NCBI GenBank assembly: GCA_002329385.1
Contig: DCTR01000024.1
Location: 15,994 to 22,227, forward strand
Source: Candidatus Shapirobacteria bacterium UBA1435
GTDB lineage: Bacteria; Patescibacteriota; Microgenomatia; UBA12405
DNA: 6,234 nt
Reading direction: 5' to 3'
Each line of letters opens with the position of its first letter. Within the stretch, counting starts at the first letter, position 1. Under the pieces are notes generated by a model. It searched no databases and was not told where the DNA came from. It saw only the letters and a program-made list of their open reading frames with translations. Shown here piece after piece: positions 1-4,469 of the stretch. A program made the translations under genes and the position numbers.

Positions 1-2287
1 TTAACTTTTCCTTGTTTAGTTTTTTATAAACGATTATCTGGTCGATTCTGTTCAAAAAATCGGGCCTGAAACTTTTTGTCACTAATTCTTTGACCTCTGC
101 CTCCATTTTTTCCTCTTCCTTTCCTTGGTAACTTTGGATTATTTCTGCACCGATATTGGATGTCATTATTACCACAGTGTTGGTAAAATCCACCGTCCTC
201 CCTTTTCCGTCCGTTAGTCTGCCTTCGTCAAACATCTGTAGAAAGATGTTGTAGATTTGCGGATTTGCTTTTTCGATTTCATCCAAAAGCAGCACCGTGT
301 ATGGTCTTCTCCTCACTGCTTCTGTTAACTGGCCCCCCTCTTCATAGCCCACATATCCCGGCGGCGCCCCGATCAGCCTTGCCACACTGTGTGCTTCACT
401 GTATTCACTCATGTCGATTCTCACCATCGCTTTTTCGTCGTTAAACAATTGCTCCGCCAGTGCCTTGGCCGTTTCTGTTTTACCCACCCCTGTCGGCCCT
501 AAAAACAAAAACACCGCCACTGGTTTACTACTTTCGCCTATCTGTAACCTCGATCTTCTTACTGCTTTCGCTACCGCCTCTACCGCCTCGTCTTGACCTA
601 TTACCCTCTGTTTTAGTATTTCCTCCAGGTTTTTTAATTTCTCGCCTTCGCTTTTTAACATCCTAGTTGTCGGGATTCCGGTCCACCTGGATACGATTTT
701 GGCCACGTCATCCTCATCCACCTCCTGTTTTATTAGTTTTTCTTCCCCTCTGATTGCCCTCCAGTTTTTTTCTGCTTCCTTCAGCTTTTCTTCCGCCTCT
801 GGTATTTGCCCGTATTTAATCTCTGCCGCTCTGTCTAGCTCCACATTTCTCTCCGCCGTTTCCAAATCATACTTTAGCTTTTCCAGCCTCTCTTTGAGTT
901 TGTTGATTTCTCCCAAGATGTCTTTCTGTTTTTTCCATCTTGCCGATAATTTTGTCAATTCTTCTTTTTTTACTCCTAGCTCATTGGCAATCTCCTCTCT
1001 TCGCCTTGACGCTCCGTCATTTTTTTCTTTCGCCAACGCCTTGTCTTCGATTTCCAGCTGTCTTACCTTTCTTTCCAAATTGTCGATTATCGCCGGCGCC
1101 GATTCCATCTCAATTCTTAGTCCTGACGCCGCTTCATCAATCAAATCAATTGCTTTGTCAGGCAAAAACCGGTCTCTGATATATCGGTCGGACAACTTTG
1201 CCGCTGCCACCAGCGCCTGGTCGGTTATCTTAATTCCGTGGTGGATTTCATATTTTTCTTTTAGTCCTCTAAGTATCGACACCGTGTCTTCAAGGGTTGG
1301 TTCTTTAACCAGCACCGGTTGAAATCGCCTTTCCAGCGCCGCGTCTTTCTCAATATGCTTTCTGTATTCCGACAAGGTTGTTGCTCCAATCACTCTCAAT
1401 GTCCCTCTCGCCAGCCCTGGTTTTAGCATGTTGGCCGCATCCACCGCCCCCTCGGCTCCTCCCGCCCCCACAATGGTGTGTAGCTCGTCAATAAACAAAA
1501 TAATTTTTCCTTCCGACTTCACCACTTCATTAATCACATTTTTCAGTCTTTCCTCAAACTCGCCCCTGTATTTTGCCCCGGCTAATAGTCCAGAAATCTC
1601 CAAAGATAATATTCTTTTTTCCTTTATCGATTCCGGCACATCTCCGGCCACGATTCTATTGGCCAACCCCTCCACAATCGCCGTTTTCCCCACTCCCGGG
1701 TCGCCCACCAAAACCGGGTTATTTTTTGTCCTTCTTGATAACACCTGCATCACCCTTCTTACCTCTTCTTCTCTACCGATCACCGGGTCAATTTTGCCGT
1801 TTTTGGCTAGGGCTGTTAAGTCGGCCGTATATTTCTCTAATGCTTTATAGCTGTTTTCCCTTGAGTCTGAATCCACGCTTTGTCCTCCTCTTAAATTATT
1901 TATTTCTTCTTTGATTTTATTCTCGTCTAAAATCGATTTTATCTCACCGCTCCCGCTTGTTGCCAGTCCCCACAAAAGCATTTCTTGTGGCACAAAACTG
2001 TCGCCTCTGTTCCTGCTTTCCTCGATTGCTGTCTGTAATATTTTTTGAATTTGGGCGGAAACCGGTACTTGTTGGCTTACTCCATCCAAGATGGGCAACC
2101 TGTTTAGTTTTTCCTCGATTACTTCGTCTGTAATTTCTGCCAAAACCTCCCTCGCTACCCCTTCCGCCGTCTTTAGTGCCCACAAAAGATGCGCCTCGTC
2201 CATCGTCGGGTTTCTTCTTCTCGCTGCTTCTTCCAACGCTTTGTTTAGGGTGTCTGCTGCTAGCTGTGTAAATTGTGGATTAATCAT
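1..2287 (-). CDS. clpB: ClpB, AAA+ protein disaggregase (3' end cut off by window)
   Basis: ATP-driven Hsp100 unfoldase that, with DnaK/DnaJ/GrpE, pulls proteins out of aggregates in the cytoplasm. I translated it from ATG at 2287; 762 codons are open with no stop before the left edge. Visible in order: Clp N-domain (about 1-140); first AAA+ module with Walker A GDPGVGKT (195-202) and Walker B ILFIDELH (D267/E268); a long charged coiled-coil middle domain (about 395-510, containing AAEIKYGQIPE, typical of ClpB and absent from ClpA); the SRWTGIP junction; second AAA+ module with Walker A GPTGVGKT (597-604), pore loop GYVGYEEGG and Walker B LLLDEIEKA (D669/E670). Spacing closely matches the roughly 860-residue family, so about 95 C-terminal residues lie outside. 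The start fits the family N-terminus but has no SD. It has its own promoter with a CIRCE-like operator. Codons favour third-position A/G, unlike the neighbouring genes. Function is very secure; ClpC is excluded by the long middle domain. Confidence 0.97.
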   Translation of the reverse strand, partial: MINPQFTQLAADTLNKALEEAARRRNPTMDEAHLLWALKTAEGVAREVLAEITDEVIEEKLNRLPILDGVSQQVPVSAQIQKILQTAIEESRNRGDSFVPQEMLLWGLATSGSGEIKSILDENKIKEEINNLRGGQSVDSDSRENSYKALEKYTADLTALAKNGKIDPVIGREEEVRRVMQVLSRRTKNNPVLVGDPGVGKTAIVEGLANRIVAGDVPESIKEKRILSLEISGLLAGAKYRGEFEERLKNVINEVVKSEGKIILFIDELHTIVGAGGAEGAVDAANMLKPGLARGTLRVIGATTLSEYRKHIEKDAALERRFQPVLVKEPTLEDTVSILRGLKEKYEIHHGIKITDQALVAAAKLSDRYIRDRFLPDKAIDLIDEAASGLRIEMESAPAIIDNLERKVRQLEIEDKALAKEKNDGASRRREEIANELGVKKEELTKLSARWKKQKDILGEINKLKERLEKLKYDLETAERNVELDRAAEIKYGQIPEAEEKLKEAEKNWRAIRGEEKLIKQEVDEDDVAKIVSRWTGIPTTRMLKSEGEKLKNLEEILKQRVIGQDEAVEAVAKAVRRSRLQIGESSKPVAVFLFLGPTGVGKTETAKALAEQLFNDEKAMVRIDMSEYSEAHSVARLIGAPPGYVGYEEGGQLTEAVRRRPYTVLLLDEIEKANPQIYNIFLQMFDEGRLTDGKGRTVDFTNTVVIMTSNIGAEIIQSYQGKEEEKMEAEVKELVTKSFRPDFLNRIDQIIVYKKLNKEKL

Positions 2288-2292
2288 AACCC

Positions 2293-2321
2293 ATTTTATT
2301 TCAGTTAGCAGTCAATGTCAA
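2293..2321 (-). promoter_or_regulatory. sigma70-type promoter of clpB
   Basis: On the minus strand, a perfect -35 box TTGACA (2316-2321) is followed by a 17-bp spacer and a -10 box TAAAAT (2293-2298), one base off the TATAAT consensus. The -10 box ends only 5 nt before the clpB ATG, so transcription should start at or within a base or two of the start codon. The -35 box lies in the centre of the CIRCE-like repeat, so a bound repressor would block RNA polymerase. This is inferred from consensus match and position. Confidence 0.8.
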
Positions 2322-2331
2322 CTTCTGCTAA
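2305..2331. promoter_or_regulatory. CIRCE-like operator (putative HrcA site)
   Basis: The plus strand reads TTAGCAGTC, nine spacer bases, then TTCTGCTAA. The outer seven bases of each arm are perfect inverted repeats, and TTAGCA and TGCTAA are separated by exactly 15 bp. The CIRCE consensus is TTAGCACTC-N9-GAGTGCTAA, with the same overall geometry; 14 of 18 arm positions match. CIRCE is bound by the heat-shock repressor HrcA upstream of groESL, dnaK and sometimes clpB. Its position over the -35 box of clpB fits repression. The mismatches are at the inner arm positions, so another repressor using a similar palindrome remains possible. No hrcA gene is in the window. Confidence 0.72.
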
Positions 2332-2428
2332 TGGTATGTTTCGGCCTCGATTAGCCTCTTCAGTACAAAACCATTTGTATACATACCGCCCAAAAGAGAC
2401 CTTTATTCCATTTCTGGAACAAAGTGGG
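2332..2428. other. Gene-free spacer between the PH-like gene and the clpB operator
   Basis: No credible reading frame here. It holds modest inverted repeats: GGTATGT (2333-2339) with ACATACC (2381-2387); inside this, TACAAA (2364-2369) with TTTGTA (2374-2379), loop of 4; and TTCCA (2406-2410) with TGGAA (2415-2419), which on the minus strand closes a GAAA tetraloop. These could be the end of the upstream transcript or extra regulatory DNA for clpB, but none is long enough to assign a role. Confidence 0.4.
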
Positions 2429-2456
2429 GGAGCACCCCCTAACTGGCGGGTGCTCC
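2429..2456 (-). terminator. Hairpin overlapping the stop of the PH-like gene, possible terminator
   Basis: On the minus strand GGAGCACCC and GGGTGCTCC form a perfect 9-bp GC-rich stem around a 10-nt loop that contains the TAG stop codon (2439-2441). Downstream sequence has only a weak T content (ACTTTGTT), not a clean U-run, so this is not a textbook intrinsic terminator. It may act as a weak terminator or protect the 3' end of the two-gene mRNA. The stem is certain; the role is a guess. Confidence 0.45.
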
Positions 2457-3155
2457 TTGGTCGGCCGTCTGTGTTGCCTGGGATTTCATCGCCGTCAGCA
2501 ACATGTCTACCACCCCGTTTGGGTTCCAGACATCTTTCAGTAGGTTATCGGCCCCCTGTTGGGCTGACGGCAGATAGACATCTCCAAACCCGAAAAAGCT
2601 GGCAATCGGCCCCATCGGCAATGAGCGGGGATTCAGGATGTCGGACAGCAGGGTCACGTCTTCGGGGATTTGGTAGAAAAACCGCCACTTGCCGAAGCGT
2701 TGTTTAGGCTTTCCTTCCTCTTCTCCCACCACCCCTACATACTCCTGGGTTAGTAGTCCTCGCCGATGTTCGTATATCAGTCTTCTTCGACCGTCGAGGA
2801 CATACTCCACCCCGATCCTCATCCTACCAGCCTTGTCCCGCAGCTCAAATGAGTTGTAAAACGACAGCAGGCCAAACGGAATCGACAGCACCGTTATCAA
2901 CGCCGGCAGGATCATCACCACCCGATTTGCCGTTACCCACAACTCAAAGCCATTGGCCTGGCCCCAGTTGCTTAGCCACACCAGAGGATATAGAGTAGCC
3001 AACCCTCCAAGCAGTAGAGGCACTCCCCACAGTAATCTGGCCAGGCTTCTAACCGGCGATCTGGCAATCAGGACTTTCTCTCCTTTCTCCAGAATCTCTT
3101 TCACCGATTCGGAAATGGGGATCCCTCCGGCCGCGACCTCCTTCGTCGTCTTCAT
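2439..3155 (-). CDS. Two-pass membrane protein with bacterial PH-like (bPH2/DUF304-type) domain
   Basis: 238 residues. No exact family name is recognised. A soluble N-terminus (1-35, with GEKVLIARSPVRS, the short lead-in often seen before the membrane hairpin of bPH2 proteins) is followed by two hydrophobic helices (about 41-61 and 78-99), then a mostly beta cytoplasmic domain. The segment FFGFGDVYLPSAQQGADNLL and the following KDVWNPNGVVDMLL (188-220) resembles the end of bacterial PH-like domains, where a GD(I/V) strand leads to a 'DVPNPEEV' helix. Such proteins sit in the inner membrane and their ligands are mostly unknown. It begins 4 nt after the lipoprotein stop with an SD-like AAGGTG 10 nt before the ATG, so the two are cotranscribed and may work together in the envelope. 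An alternative is an unrelated two-helix membrane protein; the CDS itself is secure and the PH call moderate. Confidence 0.85.
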   Translation of the reverse strand: MKTTKEVAAGGIPISESVKEILEKGEKVLIARSPVRSLARLLWGVPLLLGGLATLYPLVWLSNWGQANGFELWVTANRVVMILPALITVLSIPFGLLSFYNSFELRDKAGRMRIGVEYVLDGRRRLIYEHRRGLLTQEYVGVVGEEEGKPKQRFGKWRFFYQIPEDVTLLSDILNPRSLPMGPIASFFGFGDVYLPSAQQGADNLLKDVWNPNGVVDMLLTAMKSQATQTADQGAPAS

Positions 3156-3159
3156 TTCT

Positions 3160-4074
3160 TCATTTCACCTTCTTCCATTGGCCGCTGCTGGTCACCTGCC
3201 ATGCCCCCAAGGGTTTTTCGGCGTTGTCTGCCTTGACGATCAGTCCCTCAAACCCGGCAAGCGACCCGACCCGCAGCCACATCGTCTGTTGGGGGTTGCC
3301 ACTTTCAGGCACGATCTGTAGTCCCACTTTGCCACTGGCAAACGCCTTGGCCGTCAGCTTTTCCTCTTGGCCGATAACTCCGTTGTCGCGGCAGAATCTC
3401 TGTAGTTCCGCCACGCCCCAAGTCTCCTTGACCGTGTTGTTCCCGTCGAGGACTTCGACCTTCTGAAGTTGGTCGATCCATCTGACCTTCAGTCCGGTCG
3501 CCACTGGTGTGCCGGTGGGCATTGACACCGCCGTTGCCGTCGGTGTCACCGTCGGTGTCGGCGTCGGTATGGGTGCCCCCGATAGCGTCAGTCTGTAGCC
3601 GTACCCTTCGCCGCAGCCGCCCAGACCCAGTCTGTTGGTGACCTTGATGTAGTACACTCCGGTGACCTCGATTCGCACCTCGATCCTCGAGGCTGGCGCG
3701 TTTTCCGGCTCGGTCAGGTCGTCGTCGTTGGTCAGCGTCTTGCCGCCTTTCACTCCTTCTCCGGGTTCCATTGCCAAGCTGGTATCTACCGACGTGCCCA
3801 GGTCGCTGGTGTAGATCGAGTATGTCCACCCCGCCTGTAGCACCGTCTTCACCCAGTCTATGTCCTTGGCGCCGTCAAAGCTCCTCTCCTGGGATTCCCC
3901 CACCGCGATGATCTTCGCTCCGTTTTTGGAATCATCTCTGACTGGGGCTTCCCATTCGTCACCGCATGCCTGCGGCGTTGGTGTCGGCCCGCTTGCCCCT
4001 GGTGAACATGCCGCCATCAGCAAAAGAGCCACCGCCAGTACTGCCACCACCGTCTTTCTCTTGTTCGTTTTCAT
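3160..4074 (-). CDS. Secreted lipoprotein with PPC domain and unknown C-terminal domain
   Basis: 304 residues. The N-terminus is a lipoprotein signal peptide: positive MKTNKRK, a hydrophobic core (8-20) and lipobox LMAAC with the lipidated Cys at 23. A short Pro-Thr tether follows. Residues about 56-165 match the pre-peptidase C-terminal (PPC) beta-sandwich pattern: D(I)DWVKTVLQAGWTYSIYTSD, LGTSVDTSLAM, NDDD, a Ser before a beta strand, TGVYYIKV and a final YGYRLTL. PPC domains are extracellular accessory modules often attached to secreted enzymes. A Thr-Pro-rich linker (167-193) leads to a roughly 110-residue C-terminal domain (195-304) that I do not recognise and that shows no catalytic motif. 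Cys37 and Cys154 flank the PPC domain and could form a disulfide. A strong SD supports the start. It is the first gene of an operon with the PH-like membrane protein. Function beyond surface binding or assembly is unknown. Confidence 0.88.
   Translation of the reverse strand: MKTNKRKTVVAVLAVALLLMAACSPGASGPTPTPQACGDEWEAPVRDDSKNGAKIIAVGESQERSFDGAKDIDWVKTVLQAGWTYSIYTSDLGTSVDTSLAMEPGEGVKGGKTLTNDDDLTEPENAPASRIEVRIEVTGVYYIKVTNRLGLGGCGEGYGYRLTLSGAPIPTPTPTVTPTATAVSMPTGTPVATGLKVRWIDQLQKVEVLDGNNTVKETWGVAELQRFCRDNGVIGQEEKLTAKAFASGKVGLQIVPESGNPQQTMWLRVGSLAGFEGLIVKADNAEKPLGAWQVTSSGQWKKVK
3166..3171 (-). promoter_or_regulatory. Ribosome binding site of the PH-like gene, inside the lipoprotein gene
   Basis: Minus-strand AAGGTG lies 10 nt before the ATG at 3155 and overlaps the last codons of the lipoprotein gene (AAG GTG AAA TGA). 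This arrangement indicates coupled translation of the two genes and supports the ATG at 3155 as the true start. Confidence 0.6.
3496..3576 (-). repeat. Low-complexity Thr-Pro linker repeat within the lipoprotein gene
   Basis: Codons 167-193 encode a PTPTPT/VTPTATA-type linker. The DNA shows imperfect repeats of a GTCGGTGTC-like unit on the plus strand (about 3538-3570). Such tracts serve as flexible, probably exposed spacers between extracellular domains and can vary in length between strains by slippage. Confidence 0.7.
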
Positions 4075-4081
4075 CTCGTAA

Positions 4082-4089
4082 TCCTCCTT
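4082..4089 (-). promoter_or_regulatory. Strong Shine-Dalgarno site of the lipoprotein gene
   Basis: Minus-strand AAGGAGGA lies 7 nt before the ATG at 4074. It is a near-perfect complement of the 16S rRNA 3' end at good spacing and fixes the start codon. It contrasts with clpB, which has no SD. Confidence 0.9.
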
Positions 4090-4128
4090 CTGTTGTCTGG
4101 ATGCTTCTATTTTTTACCATTGCTCCCA

Positions 4129-4178
4129 AATGAGCAAAGCGAGCATCCGCCATCTGGCGTCTCCTCGCTTTGCTCATT
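4129..4178. repeat. Perfect 15-bp inverted repeat with nested 5-bp stem
   Basis: AATGAGCAAAGCGAG (4129-4143) is exactly complementary to CTCGCTTTGCTCATT (4164-4178). The 20-nt centre contains a second palindrome, CGCCA-TC-TGGCG (4148-4159). It lies about 55 nt upstream of the lipoprotein start codon, so it would sit in the mRNA leader or act as an operator. No U-run follows on the minus strand. The perfect arms do not reveal which strand, if any, is used as RNA. Confidence 0.8.
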
Positions 4179-4184
4179 GTCTCT

Positions 4185-4212
4185 TTTGGATTTTTAATGT
4201 GCTAAATCCAAA
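4185..4212. repeat. 9-bp inverted repeat
   Basis: TTTGGATTT (4185-4193) and AAATCCAAA (4204-4212) are perfectly complementary with a 10-nt loop. It sits just upstream (minus sense) of the 15-bp repeat at 4129-4178, separated by only 6 nt. Confidence 0.75.
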
Positions 4213-4254
4213 CTTTTTGCCGCAATGGCATTAGTTTATGATTTAACTCCTTTC

Positions 4255-4284
4255 TGTTTGAAAACAAGCAATTGTTTTCAAACA
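4255..4284. repeat. 13-bp inverted repeat with 4-nt loop
   Basis: TGTTTGAAAACAA (4255-4267) and TTGTTTTCAAACA (4272-4284) are perfectly complementary around a 4-nt loop (GCAA on the plus strand, TTGC on the minus). It shares its last two bases with the neighbouring repeat at 4283-4304, so the outermost pairs of the two stems compete. Confidence 0.85.
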
Positions 4285-4304
4285 AGAGAAGTTAATTTCT
4301 CTTG
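4283..4304. repeat. 8-bp inverted repeat adjoining the 13-bp repeat
   Basis: CAAGAGAA (4283-4290) and TTCTCTTG (4297-4304) are perfectly complementary with a 6-nt loop. It abuts the 13-bp repeat directly, giving two stems back to back. Confidence 0.75.
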
Positions 4305-4321
4305 CCTTACCAACCAAATAG

Positions 4322-4406
4322 TCTCTTAGGCAATTAATCAACCGTCGAGGTTCCAAAAACAGCTTTTGTCTTTTAACCTCTCCGGCTAATCCAAGCGCCT
4401 AAGAGA
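4322..4406 (-). ncRNA. Long imperfect hairpin, candidate structured RNA element
   Basis: On the minus strand four stacked stems form one 85-nt hairpin: 10 bp perfect (TCTCTTAGGC, 4397-4406, with GCCTAAGAGA, 4322-4331); after an internal loop, 9 bp (GATTAGCCG, 4383-4391, with CGGTTGATT, 4336-4344) that needs three G-U pairs; after a 2x2 internal loop, 6 bp (GAGGTT with AACCTC); then 5 bp (CAAAA with TTTTG) closing a 5-nt loop. The G-U pairs would be A-C mismatches on the other strand, so the fold points to minus-strand RNA. No known family is recognised. It could be a leader or 3'UTR element instead of a separate RNA. Confidence 0.5.
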
Positions 4407-4424
4407 AAAACTTCATCCCCAATG

Positions 4425-4462
4425 GGGGAAAGCTGGTCGCCCGAGGGCAACCAACTTTCCCC
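4425..4462 (-). terminator. Strong hairpin after the VirB4-like gene, possible terminator
   Basis: Starting 7 nt after the stop codon, minus-strand GGGGAAAG-TTGGTTGCCC pairs with GGGCGACCAG-CTTTCCCC. This gives an almost uninterrupted 17-18 bp stem with two G-U pairs and a CTCG-type loop. A TTTTT run (4406-4410) follows, but only 14 nt after the stem, which is too far for a classical intrinsic terminator. A smaller CCCC/GGGG stem (4417-4428) could form instead. It is most likely a 3'-end stabiliser or inefficient terminator. Confidence 0.5.
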
Positions 4463-4469
4463 TTTCGGG

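Larger units (their letters stand above)
4075..4469 (-). other. Hairpin-rich intergenic region, candidate structured RNA or leader
   Basis: 395 nt without a credible gene, between the VirB4-like stop and the lipoprotein start. It carries a chain of inverted repeats: 4425-4462, 4322-4406, 4283-4304, 4255-4284, 4185-4212 and 4129-4178, plus a small one at 4218-4230. Together these cover most of the region. Two of the long stems use G-U pairs that form only if the minus strand is transcribed, in line with the flanking genes. I recognise no known riboswitch, tmRNA, 6S, SRP or RNase P signature. Possible roles are a 3'UTR plus long leader of the lipoprotein operon, an independent small RNA, or, because a conjugation gene is adjacent, a DNA site such as an origin of transfer. 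A second SD-like AAGGAG (minus strand, about 4247-4252) leads to no useful reading frame. Confidence 0.55.

Noticed and set aside
699..1850. Long plus-strand open frames (699-1322 and 1428-1850) opposite clpB
   Set aside because: They are Ser/Leu/Phe-rich antisense shadows produced by the purine-rich clpB codons, have no family resemblance, and lie opposite invariant AAA+ motifs.
3959..4177. 72-codon minus-strand frame starting MSKARRRQ upstream of and overlapping the lipoprotein gene
   Set aside because: Its first part is simply the 15-bp palindrome translated, the second half is an out-of-frame reading of the lipoprotein signal region, and there is only a weak, badly spaced SD.
4111..4200. 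Candidate sigma70 promoters for the lipoprotein operon (TAAAAA-like -10 boxes at 4191-4196 and near 4111-4116)
   Set aside because: No acceptable -35 box at 16-18 bp from either; the AT-rich runs could arise by chance.
4129..4406. CRISPR-like array in the repeat-rich spacer
   Set aside because: The inverted repeats differ from each other in sequence and length; there are no identical direct repeats with regular spacers.
4320..4410. Known riboswitch, T-box, tmRNA, 6S or SRP RNA in the hairpin-rich spacer
   Set aside because: None of the conserved core sequences of these families can be found; only stem structure is visible.
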